Below, piece after piece: positions 1-5,589 of a stretch of DNA of 7,281 nucleotides. Made by a program: the position numbers and the translations under genes. Source of the DNA: Methanobacteriota archaeon (lineage in GTDB: Archaea > Thermoplasmatota > DTKX01 > GCA-020343715). Position 1 is the stretch's first letter; each line of letters opens with the position of its first letter. The notes under the pieces were generated by a model, which had not been told where the DNA came from, searched no databases, and saw only the letters and a list, made by a program, of their open reading frames with translations. The stretch covers positions 1 to 7,281 of the forward strand of contig JAUVRF010000080.1 of NCBI GenBank assembly GCA_030597775.1, written 5' to 3'.

Positions 1-122
1 AGGACCTGGGTCTGGATGAGACCCCGCCCACCGTGCTGGCGAACAAGAAGAACCAGGAACTTGTCCTCAACATCATCAAGGAGACCGGTTTCACCGACAT
101 GGTCAAGAAGGGGGGTAAGTGA
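1..122 (+). CDS. hdrC: Heterodisulfide reductase subunit C, C-terminal end (partial)
   Basis: Only the last 39 codons are present, in the frame starting at base 3 and ending at TGA 120-122; the start and the two [4Fe-4S] cysteine motifs of HdrC lie outside the window. The visible tail, beginning DLGLDETPPTVL and ending ETGFTDMVKKGGK, matches the usual end of archaeal HdrC, where a GL-x-E-x-PPT segment precedes a short helix and a GF. HdrC is the ferredoxin-like subunit that passes electrons between HdrA and the catalytic HdrB. The TGA overlaps the ATG of the next gene by one base (TGATG), so the two are almost certainly translationally coupled. The identification leans partly on that neighbour. 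An HdrC-like iron-sulfur subunit of another Hdr-type complex is the main alternative. Confidence 0.8.
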   Translation, partial: DLGLDETPPTVLANKKNQELVLNIIKETGFTDMVKKGGK

Positions 123-979
123 TGTCCAAGTACGCGTTCTTCCTAGGTTGCGTCATGCCCATGAGGTATCCGGGCATCGAGAGTTCGACCCGGGAGGTAA
201 TGAAGCAGCTCGGAGTGGAGCTGTTCGACGTGGAAGAGTTCTCGTGCTGTCCCGCGCCTGGTGTCACCAGATCCCTTCAATCTTCCACCTGGCTCGCCGT
301 CGCGGCCCACAATCTGGTGGCCGCACAGGAGGCCGGACTGGACATCATGGTCGTCTGCAATGGCTGCTTCGGGTCCCTGGCAGAGGCCGCTCACATGCTG
401 AACCACGACAAGGACAAGCTTGCCGAGGTCAACAAGGTGCTCAAGGCCGCCGGGAGCAAGGAGTACAAGGGAAAGACCAATGTGAACCACTTCGCTGTCA
501 TACTCAAGGATGAGATCGGGTTGGATGCCATCGCCAAGAGGGTCAAGCACAAGCTTGACGGCATGAACGTCGCCATCCACTACGGATGTCACTTCCTCAA
601 ACCCAGCGCCGTCAAGGAGCTGGATAACCCGGAGACCCCACGCATACTTGATGACCTGGTGGAGGTCACTGGCGCCACCTCCGTGGATTACCGGCACAAG
701 CAGATGTGCTGCGGTGCAGGCGGAGGAGTGCGCGCCAACACCCCCGACGTGGCCCTCAAGATGACCGAGGAGAAGCTCAACTACCTGGACGAGATCGAGG
801 CGGACATCATCTTGGACGTGTGTCCCTTCTGCCACCTGCAGTACGACAGGGGCCAGAAGGACCTGGACCGGGAGACCAAGTACCCTGTGCTCCACCTGAG
901 CCAGCTCTACGGCCTCGCCTTCGAGATGGACAACAAGCTGCTGGGCTTCGACATGCACGATGTCCCGGTGGACCTGTAG
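122..979 (+). CDS. hdrB: Heterodisulfide reductase subunit B (CCG-domain protein)
   Basis: A 285-residue protein, the normal length for HdrB. It carries two complete CCG domains: C10, C42-C43, C79 and C82 (C-x31-CC-x35-CxxC), then C156, C196-C197, C234 and C237 (C-x39-CC-x36-CxxC). In the family these cysteines hold two non-cubane [4Fe-4S] clusters that split the CoM-S-S-CoB heterodisulfide, in a cytoplasmic complex with HdrA and HdrC. The ATG at 122 is chosen over the GTG at 119 because MSKYAFFLGC is the usual N-terminus and the ATG overlaps the hdrC stop. A G-rich stretch just upstream (about 111-117) can serve as ribosome binding site. All ten ligands are intact, so the enzyme should be functional. 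In a non-methanogen the same subunit could act on another disulfide. It ends with TAG. Confidence 0.93.
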   Translation: MSKYAFFLGCVMPMRYPGIESSTREVMKQLGVELFDVEEFSCCPAPGVTRSLQSSTWLAVAAHNLVAAQEAGLDIMVVCNGCFGSLAEAAHMLNHDKDKLAEVNKVLKAAGSKEYKGKTNVNHFAVILKDEIGLDAIAKRVKHKLDGMNVAIHYGCHFLKPSAVKELDNPETPRILDDLVEVTGATSVDYRHKQMCCGAGGGVRANTPDVALKMTEEKLNYLDEIEADIILDVCPFCHLQYDRGQKDLDRETKYPVLHLSQLYGLAFEMDNKLLGFDMHDVPVDL

Positions 980-987
980 GCCGTGAT

Positions 988-1320
988 ATGGTGGCACCCG
1001 AGGGAAACCCAGGAGGCAAGTTCCGGGCCGTCCTGGTCTCTATAACGAACGTTCGCAGTGTGACCGCGGAGCTCATGCCCTTCGTGACGTTCAGGGCAAA
1101 TATCGAGAAGCGGGAGGTCAATGATAAGGACCAGGTGGCCATATTCAACGTCTACGGAACGGCCTCGAACTTCGTCGTGTTCCTTGATGCTGGGAAGACA
1201 CCAGCCGATGTGGAGGAAGAGCTGGTCCCCTACAACGTAGTCATCTCACGGGCAGATTGGCAAATGGTGATCAATGACCTAGAGGGAAAGGCCCTTTACC
1301 TTGAGGCGACCAAGGGTTGA
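988..1320 (+). CDS. Small DUF749-like protein downstream of hdrB
   Basis: A 110-residue soluble protein with no signal peptide or membrane span. The conserved-looking core runs from about residue 11 (KFRAVLVSI) through DKDQVAIFNVYGTASNFVVFLDAG at about 46-69, an alternating pattern typical of a small alpha/beta fold. From memory this resembles DUF749, a family of unknown function known mainly from methanogens, including MTH1880, which by locus number lies next to hdrB and hdrC (MTH1878 and MTH1879) in Methanothermobacter. The ATG lies 8 bases after the hdrB stop, pointing to one transcript. GTGAT directly precedes it, but a normally spaced Shine-Dalgarno is lacking. The first ten residues (rich in G and P) look non-conserved, so the true start could be slightly further in; an AGGAGG at 1011-1016 has no ATG, GTG or TTG behind it. 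A role tied to Hdr function is inference from position only. Confidence 0.8.
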   Translation: MVAPEGNPGGKFRAVLVSITNVRSVTAELMPFVTFRANIEKREVNDKDQVAIFNVYGTASNFVVFLDAGKTPADVEEELVPYNVVISRADWQMVINDLEGKALYLEATKG

Positions 1321-1342
1321 TCGATGACCGACCCAACGCAAA

Positions 1343-1360
1343 ACCCTTATCTGCATAAAT
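1343..1360 (+). promoter_or_regulatory. Probable archaeal promoter (BRE/TATA-like) for the 1389 gene
   Basis: The 68-base gap after the DUF749-like gene contains an AT-rich island, AAACCCTTATCTGCATAAAT, in GC-rich surroundings. It sits about 30-45 bases before the ATG at 1389, as expected for a TATA box with a short leader. An AGGTGG at 1379-1384 could be the ribosome binding site. No consensus TATA is present, so this is a position-and-composition call. Confidence 0.4.
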
Positions 1361-1388
1361 CACGTTCACGTCCGAGCCAGGTGGACCT

Positions 1389-2240
1389 ATGGCCTCGAAG
1401 GATGATGTGGTGACCGGACCAGACATCCAGGTCGCTCCTCCCGCAGTTGGGAGCGATGGCGGACCCACCGGAGGGGATCCCGGCAAGGGCCCGGCCAAGA
1501 AGGCGATGGGTGCTCCTGCAGGCTTTATCGGTAAGGGAAAGGATTGGTACCGCGGCCTGGACAAGCGGGATCGCATGGTGGTGCTGATGGGTGCGCTCGT
1601 CGTTTCGCTGGCCATAGTGATGCTCTCGATATACTGGTCAGGGGGCGGAGGTGTCGGAGGCAGCGGCGACGACCCTGTAATGGTCCCCATTTCAGACTGG
1701 GACAGGTCGGGCCTGGACACCCAGGCCATTGCCAATAACGAGGAGAACACCAACCTGGAGGGGCAGAACACCGTGTACCTGGTCTCGTTCACCGCCATTG
1801 CTTCCGAGGTCATCTTCATAACCCACCTGACAGGTCAGGTGGACTGGACCGACGAGAGCTCCCCGCCGACCAGCGCCCCAGCCGTCGGCTACGTGAACGA
1901 ACCGGACAGCTTCCAGCTCAAGATAGTCATCCATGACGACTTCGGTGAATGGGAGAGCGATCTCGTGTTCAACGTCATCGGTCAGTCAGGGACGAACACC
2001 ATCACCATCGACCTCGAGGCGGAGCTCGGTGCGCCCATCGCCGTGGCCACTCCCGAAGGGGCCAAGTACCTTCCCGAGGGTTACATCCAGATGTTACGGA
2101 TCGACCTGATAGTGTTCACCGAGGACTGTGGTGACTGGACCACCAACGACCCACGTCCCAACATAGGGGATGGAGGGAACCATTTCACATTCGACTGGGT
2201 CGTGGAGTACCAGGTCGATAGTACCACGAAAGACCCGTAG
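1389..2240 (+). CDS. Unrecognised protein with one membrane span and a large outer domain
   Basis: A 283-residue protein I do not recognise. Residues 1-50 are rich in Gly, Pro, Ala and Asp and likely disordered. A basic patch (KGKDWYRGLDKRDR, about 49-62) precedes a hydrophobic helix at about 63-83 and a Gly/Ser linker. By the positive-inside rule the N-terminus is cytoplasmic and residues 90-283 are outside. The outer part is acidic, with alternating hydrophobic stretches suggesting beta structure (for example residues around FQLKIVIHDDF and TITIDLEAEL), and it has a single Cys, in TEDCGDW. The long cytoplasmic tail before the helix argues against a cleaved signal peptide. The ATG follows AGGTGG by 4 bases and an AT-rich promoter-like stretch, so the gene probably has its own promoter rather than belonging to the hdr cluster. 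It ends with TAG, 22 bases from the convergent methyltransferase gene. Confidence 0.82.
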   Translation: MASKDDVVTGPDIQVAPPAVGSDGGPTGGDPGKGPAKKAMGAPAGFIGKGKDWYRGLDKRDRMVVLMGALVVSLAIVMLSIYWSGGGGVGGSGDDPVMVPISDWDRSGLDTQAIANNEENTNLEGQNTVYLVSFTAIASEVIFITHLTGQVDWTDESSPPTSAPAVGYVNEPDSFQLKIVIHDDFGEWESDLVFNVIGQSGTNTITIDLEAELGAPIAVATPEGAKYLPEGYIQMLRIDLIVFTEDCGDWTTNDPRPNIGDGGNHFTFDWVVEYQVDSTTKDP

Positions 2241-2262
2241 GTCCCGCGTATACTGAACGGAC

Positions 2263-3024
2263 CTAATCGGCACCCTTCATGGCGGTCATGACGAGGATAT
2301 CGACGGAGGCGTTGTGCTCCTCGAAGTCGGGGCCCGTGCATACGGCGCCAATGTCATGGACGGTGATGGCCTGGAGCGCCGCTTCCTCCATCCAGCGATT
2401 GACCTCCTCCAAGGTGAAACCCAACCACACATCGTGGAGCGCATCCATCATCCAGGTCTCCTCGTGCTTCAAGAGGTCTGCCATGATGATCTTGCCACCG
2501 GGCCGAAGCACTCGGGCGCACTCCGTGAAGACCCTCGCCGGGTTCGTGGCATGGTGTAAGAAGAGGCTCAGGAGCACGGTATCGAAGGAACCATCGTCGA
2601 AGGGAAAGGCTCTACCCTCAAGATGGACGAAAGCGATCTGGTGCCATCCGCGCAACACCTTCGTGCATCTGCGGATGTGACCCTCGTCGAAGTCGAGGGC
2701 GGTCACGTTGTGTCCGGCCAGTGCCAAGGAACTGAGTGCATAGCCGTCCTCACAGCCCACAAGGAGGACATCCATGCCCTCGACCAGGTCCATGAGGTCG
2801 TTCGCGACCTGCTCGTTGTAATAGATGCACATCAAACGGTCAAGGTCACGGATGCGCCCCGCATGTTCCGAGGTGGGTCCCTCCTCCTCATCCTCCGTAT
2901 CCTCGGTCCCCTCGGGTTTCCCCTCGGCCCCTTCGGGAGCTCCCGGAACCTCCTCGGTCCCTTCGACATCCTCGGGCTTCCCCTCGCCTTCGGGGTCGAT
3001 CGGTTCCTTTTCCTCGTCCTCCGT
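2263..3024 (-). CDS. Class I SAM-dependent methyltransferase with acidic N-terminal extension (start uncertain)
   Basis: The catalytic part is a class I (Methyltransf_11/UbiE-like) fold. Numbering from the ACG at 3024, motif I is VLLVGCEDGY at about 86-95, an acidic strand end ALDFD follows at about 109-113, and then come FPFDDGSFDTVLLS and ARVLRPGGKIIMADL. Motif I departs from the common LDxGxGxG pattern (VGCEDG), so SAM binding may be altered. The substrate is unknown. About 55 residues before the fold are Glu/Gly/Pro-rich and probably disordered. The start is unresolved. The only long-form ATG is at 3135, inside purP, and adds an implausible His/Arg-rich peptide overlapping the conserved end of PurP. 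An excellent AAGGAGG at 3039-3033 lies 8 bases before an in-frame ACG (3024-3022) but no ATG, GTG or TTG. The next ATG, at 2832, has no Shine-Dalgarno and would give 189 residues. The stop is TAG. Confidence 0.78.
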   Translation of the reverse strand, partial: TEDEEKEPIDPEGEGKPEDVEGTEEVPGAPEGAEGKPEGTEDTEDEEEGPTSEHAGRIRDLDRLMCIYYNEQVANDLMDLVEGMDVLLVGCEDGYALSSLALAGHNVTALDFDEGHIRRCTKVLRGWHQIAFVHLEGRAFPFDDGSFDTVLLSLFLHHATNPARVFTECARVLRPGGKIIMADLLKHEETWMMDALHDVWLGFTLEEVNRWMEEAALQAITVHDIGAVCTGPDFEEHNASVDILVMTAMKGAD

Positions 3025-3032
3025 GTGTACGT

Positions 3033-3040
3033 CCTCCTTA
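3033..3040 (-). promoter_or_regulatory. Strong Shine-Dalgarno just after the purP stop
   Basis: On the minus strand TAAGGAGG lies 4 bases downstream of the purP TAA (3047-3045), a placement typical of a coupled downstream gene. In the methyltransferase frame it is followed, after 8 bases, by ACG at 3024-3022 rather than a normal start codon. It either marks a non-standard start or the site of an ATG-to-ACG change. Confidence 0.5.
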
Positions 3041-3044
3041 TCGT

Positions 3045-4202
3045 TTACCAGAACACCTCGGATACCTTGCCCATCTCGATGGCGCGCCTTACCTCCATGG
3101 TGATGCGACGGCCGGTGCTCATGGGCTTCCTCCAAAGGGAGTTCCCATATGGATGGCCCACGCTCATGTGCACGTTCGTACCCCCGCCGACGCGGGGTGC
3201 GACGTCGTAGATGTAGAAGTTCAGGTCCTTGTCAACGCAGGTCTGGAGGCAGTATGGCCCGATGATGCCTGGGTCATAATGCTCCTTCGAGGCCTCGACG
3301 AAGATCTCTCCCAGCCTCAGGGCTTTCTCGAGCAACGATTCCCGCAGCGTGGCGGCGTTGTGCCCGCACACCGTGTACTCAGGATACATCTGTCGCTCCA
3401 GAAGGGTCATCTGCTGGGGTGCCGGGAGCCTCACGTGGCCGTCAAGGGATGTCTCGAAACGCCAATCGACGCCGATGAGCTCGTTCTTGGTGCCGAAGGT
3501 CTCGAGGGGTGAGTAGAACATGTCCAGGTTGAACACCGGTCCCACGATGTACCTCTCTATGCGTGCGTTTCCCAGGTCCTCTTCGGTGATGACGCCCTGC
3601 CTGATCAGTACCTTGGCCTTCTCGTTGTACTCGGAGGTGGAGGCGGCCGTGAAGAATCCCCGCTCCAGCTTCTTCTGGGCGTGATGCAGCTTGACCATGA
3701 CAAGGCTGTCGATGTCCGCGGGGTCCTCTATCTTCTCCGGGAATGGAAGGCCCGCCTTCTCAAGGAGCCAGTAGTAGTTCTTGACCTCACCGCGCTCCTC
3801 GGACCTTAGCATCGACCGATTGCCGAACATGGGCACTCGGAAGTTGTCCTCGATCTCTTTCATGTCCACGTAGGAGGTGAACGACCTGTTAGGGATGAAA
3901 AGAATGTTGTCATCGATTATCTTCTGCTGTTCCTCTGGTGCCATGATCTCCTTGAACTTGTCGTACACGACGACACGGTCGACCATTCCACGGACCAGGT
4001 TGCCCGCGCTGTCGTAATGGGTCTTGAAGTACTCTGAGTCGGTCCGTTCCCTGCCCTTCTGTCAGAGCGCGAGGGATTCGAACCCCTCGTCCTTGGCTCC
4101 GTCGCAGACATCCAAGGCGGAGTGCGACGCGATCATCCCTATTTTCGCTTGAGAGAGGTCATACCCCTCCAGTACCGATGCGATCTCTGATTGTGGTAAC
4201 AT
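3045..4202 (-). CDS. purP: PurP, formate-dependent AICAR ligase, with an in-frame TGA at codon 47
   Basis: PurP is the archaeal ATP-grasp enzyme that converts AICAR, formate and ATP to FAICAR in purine synthesis. The full frame has 385 codons, close to family length. The N-terminal domain (PF06849) starts MLPQSEIASVLEGYD and includes the AICAR-binding SHSALD segment at about 26-31 and GAKDEGF at 35-41. The ATP-grasp part (PF06973) shows VPMFGNRSMLRSEER, ERGFFTAAS, IERYIVGPVF, DWRFETSLDGHVRLPA, GIIGPYCLQT, APRVGGGTN and MSTGRRI. The frame is broken once, by TGA at 4064-4062; homology continues on both sides in the same frame (SLAL, then QKGRER). The open part after the stop begins at ATG 3986 and would lack the first 72 residues, including AICAR-binding residues. 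The ATG at 4202 was chosen because its first residues match PurP N-termini. A GGAAGG abuts it directly, which is closer than usual. It lies 50 bases after the acidic-protein gene. Confidence 0.9.
4062..4064 (-). other. In-frame TGA codon in purP
   Basis: Codon 47 of purP reads TGA between CTC (Leu46) and CAG (Gln48). As I recall the family, the matching residue is often Cys in an LCQKGRE-like segment, and TGA is one base from TGC and TGT. TGA is used as a normal stop by other genes in this window, so general reassignment to Trp is unlikely. No SECIS element was identified by eye. Confidence 0.9.
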
Positions 4203-4239
4203 CCTTCCAACCGCCTTCCCTTGTGGTCCATCCCGTGAC

Positions 4240-4262
4240 ACAATATGACTGGTTATAGCCTC
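4240..4262 (-). promoter_or_regulatory. Possible purP promoter overlapping the end of the upstream gene
   Basis: On the minus strand GGCTATAACCAGTCATATTG spans the TAA of the acidic-protein gene (4255-4253) and lies about 40-60 bases before the purP ATG. The CTATAAC part could be a TATA box giving a leader of about 25-30 bases. The rest of the 50-base gap contains nothing else I can name. Read-through from upstream is equally possible. Confidence 0.3.
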
Positions 4263-5461
4263 CGTTTCCTTAGCTTGGAGTAGTCGACCCCGATGTCCAT
4301 CCCCAGCTCGCGGGTGCCGACCTCACCGTCGGCGTCGTGACCCCCGATGGGCCCCTTCGCGGGTCCTCCCGGTTCCTTCGGCCCCTTCTTGGGAGCCTTC
4401 TTCTTCTTCCGCTCACTGGGGTCGATGAGGTCGATCCCGAAATCGATCTCCCCAGCTTCGCTCTCCAGATCCTGGTCGAACCCAGAGGGGCGACCCCGGG
4501 TCGGGGTCCGTTGCAGGATATCCTCGTCTGGTTTGAGGTACCTGTGATAGTGTGGTTTGGATACATCGCCGTCCCCTGGGGTCCCGAGGGGAACACTGGC
4601 ATCATGGCCGGGTTCGGGGGAGCTGCCCTCTGGCTGGAACCTCACCGGGGTCTCCTCCTGACGGAATTCCTGGTCCTGGCCCACCTCGGGCTCTTCCTCC
4701 GCGCTAACTGTCTCGGTCCCAATGGCCTCACGTTCCGCTTCTTCGATGACCGCGAATGGAACCTCGGGGACAATGTCCACCTGCTCAGCGACAGCGAAGG
4801 GAGTCTCCTCGGCGGTCTCCTCCGTGAACGTCGGTTCCTCACCGACCTCCTCAGCGACGACGTAGGGCGTCTCCTCGGATATGGCTGGTCCATCGACCAC
4901 TTCCTCAGCGACTGCGAACGTTGGCTCCTCTTGCGGGACCAGTTCAGGCTCGGAGAACGCCTCCTCCTCCTCGATGGTCCCTTCGACCTCTTCGAACGGC
5001 GCTTCCCCTTCGGTGACGTCCACGGCCTCTTCGAACGGCGCTTCCACTTCGACGACCTCTTCGGCCTCTTCGAAAGGTGTCTCCCCTTCAGCGATGTCCT
5101 CGGCCTCTTCGAAAGGTGGTTCCTCTTCAACCTCCACGAAAGCGGCATCCATATCTTCCTCTGGGATCTCCTCTGTCGCCTCGGCGGGAACCTCCTCCAC
5201 ATCCTGTCCGGATGTTTCAGGGTCGGATGAGGGAACGAACTTCACAACACGGACCGGTCGTACACGCGACGAGGAGGAAGGGTCATCCTCATCATGATGG
5301 TCCATCTCGTCATCGACGGCTTCAAGCGGCGGTGGGGTCTGCTCTGGTCCCTTCTTGTTCCTTCGGAACCTGAACAATGGTCGGACTCGGCGTGTCCCCT
5401 GTTGCTGCTCCTCTTCATCCGGGGGTTCGGACCCGTTGGCCCACCCATCCTCGTCGGACAA
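4253..5461 (-). CDS. Glu-rich, largely disordered protein with 13-residue repeats
   Basis: A 402-residue protein with no recognised domain. Order of parts: an acidic start; a basic patch, RRVRPLFRFRRNKKGPE, at about 24-40; an acidic, His-containing stretch; four tandem 13-residue repeats of the form PFEEAEDIAEGET at about residues 116-167; looser repeats containing PFAVAEEV up to about residue 240; a mixed linker; a Lys-rich segment, RKKKKAPKKGPKEP, near 351-364; and a conserved-looking end, ELGMDIGVDYSKLRKRRL. There is no signal peptide or membrane span, so it should be cytoplasmic. The start is TTG at 5461: GGAGGGG (5473-5467) sits 7 bases before it, whereas a nearby ATG at 5465 is out of frame. 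Long antisense frames exist opposite the repeats, but the ribosome site, promoter and familiar low-complexity composition favour this strand. Function unknown; a charged scaffold or nucleic-acid/protein interaction factor is conceivable but unsupported. Confidence 0.75.
   Translation of the reverse strand: MSDEDGWANGSEPPDEEEQQQGTRRVRPLFRFRRNKKGPEQTPPPLEAVDDEMDHHDEDDPSSSSRVRPVRVVKFVPSSDPETSGQDVEEVPAEATEEIPEEDMDAAFVEVEEEPPFEEAEDIAEGETPFEEAEEVVEVEAPFEEAVDVTEGEAPFEEVEGTIEEEEAFSEPELVPQEEPTFAVAEEVVDGPAISEETPYVVAEEVGEEPTFTEETAEETPFAVAEQVDIVPEVPFAVIEEAEREAIGTETVSAEEEPEVGQDQEFRQEETPVRFQPEGSSPEPGHDASVPLGTPGDGDVSKPHYHRYLKPDEDILQRTPTRGRPSGFDQDLESEAGEIDFGIDLIDPSERKKKKAPKKGPKEPGGPAKGPIGGHDADGEVGTRELGMDIGVDYSKLRKRRL
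4961..5116 (-). repeat. Four tandem 39-base coding repeats (13 residues each)
   Basis: Units start at 5116, 5077, 5038 and 4999 on the minus strand, exactly 39 bases apart. Each begins CCT or CCG, then TTCGAAGAG, and encodes PFEEAEDIAEGET, PFEEAEEVVEVEA, PFEEAVDVTEGEA and PFEEVEGTIEEEE. The first bases of each unit are nearly identical, while the middles differ at the protein level, which suggests duplication followed by divergence. Confidence 0.88.
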
Positions 5462-5466
5462 TCATG

Positions 5467-5473
5467 CCCCTCC
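5467..5473 (-). promoter_or_regulatory. Ribosome binding site that fixes the TTG start of the acidic protein
   Basis: GGAGGGG on the minus strand lies 7 bases (counted from GGAGG) before the TTG at 5461. The alternative ATG at 5465 would be only 3 bases away and in a different frame, so the TTG is the better start. Confidence 0.65.
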
Positions 5474-5504
5474 AGCATATCTTCTAGGCCACACTCGCTG
5501 AGGT

Positions 5505-5545
5505 GGAAAGGGGTAATATACGGGAGCGGTATTAACGTTTTTCAT
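5505..5545. promoter_or_regulatory. Divergent promoter region between the acidic protein and the HAD phosphatase
   Basis: This is the most AT-rich part of the 128-base gap between two divergent genes. Rightward, GGAAAGGGG followed by TAATATA (5514-5520) resembles a BRE plus TATA box and would give a leader of about 45 bases to the TTG at 5590. Leftward, the minus strand reads GAAAAACG then TTAATA (about 5536-5531), a similar BRE/TATA arrangement with a leader of similar length to the TTG at 5461. The two boxes lie about 15 bases apart, so both polymerase complexes could not bind at once. This is inferred from motif and spacing only. Confidence 0.5.
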
Positions 5546-5589
5546 CCGGGCCATCCAGCTTTTCTTGGGCCTTCAGGGAGATTCATCCA

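Noticed and set aside
143..997. Long open frame on the minus strand opposite hdrB
   Set aside because: It mirrors hdrB, whose ten cluster cysteines are all intact; the antisense product has no recognisable motif and arises from high third-position GC.
2241..2262. Terminator between the convergent genes
   Set aside because: The 22-base gap has no T-run and no convincing hairpin.
2880..3020. Pyrimidine-rich plus-strand tract as a repeat array or structural element
   Set aside because: It is explained by Glu/Gly/Pro codons (GAG, GAA, GGG, CCC) of the acidic methyltransferase extension read on the minus strand; there is no fixed period.
3022..3135. Methyltransferase start at the ATG at 3135
   Set aside because: It would overlap 91 bases of conserved purP and add a His/Arg-rich peptide that looks like an out-of-frame reading of the PurP end.
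2623..3210. Plus-strand frame across the methyltransferase and the purP end
   Set aside because: It overlaps well-supported methyltransferase motifs and the conserved PurP C-terminus on the other strand.
4060..4195. Possible tRNA gene, possibly intron-containing, around the T-arm-like hairpin
   Set aside because: CTCTG after the hairpin can pair with CAGAG near 4189, but the distance is about 120 bases, no D-arm or anticodon arm is evident, the canonical 5+7 T-arm pairing is imperfect, and the region codes for conserved PurP residues.
4337..5230. 297-codon plus-strand frame opposite the acidic protein
   Set aside because: It is the antisense of Glu-rich repeats, giving Leu/Phe-rich sequence with no membrane topology that makes sense. 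The minus strand has a good ribosome site and promoter.
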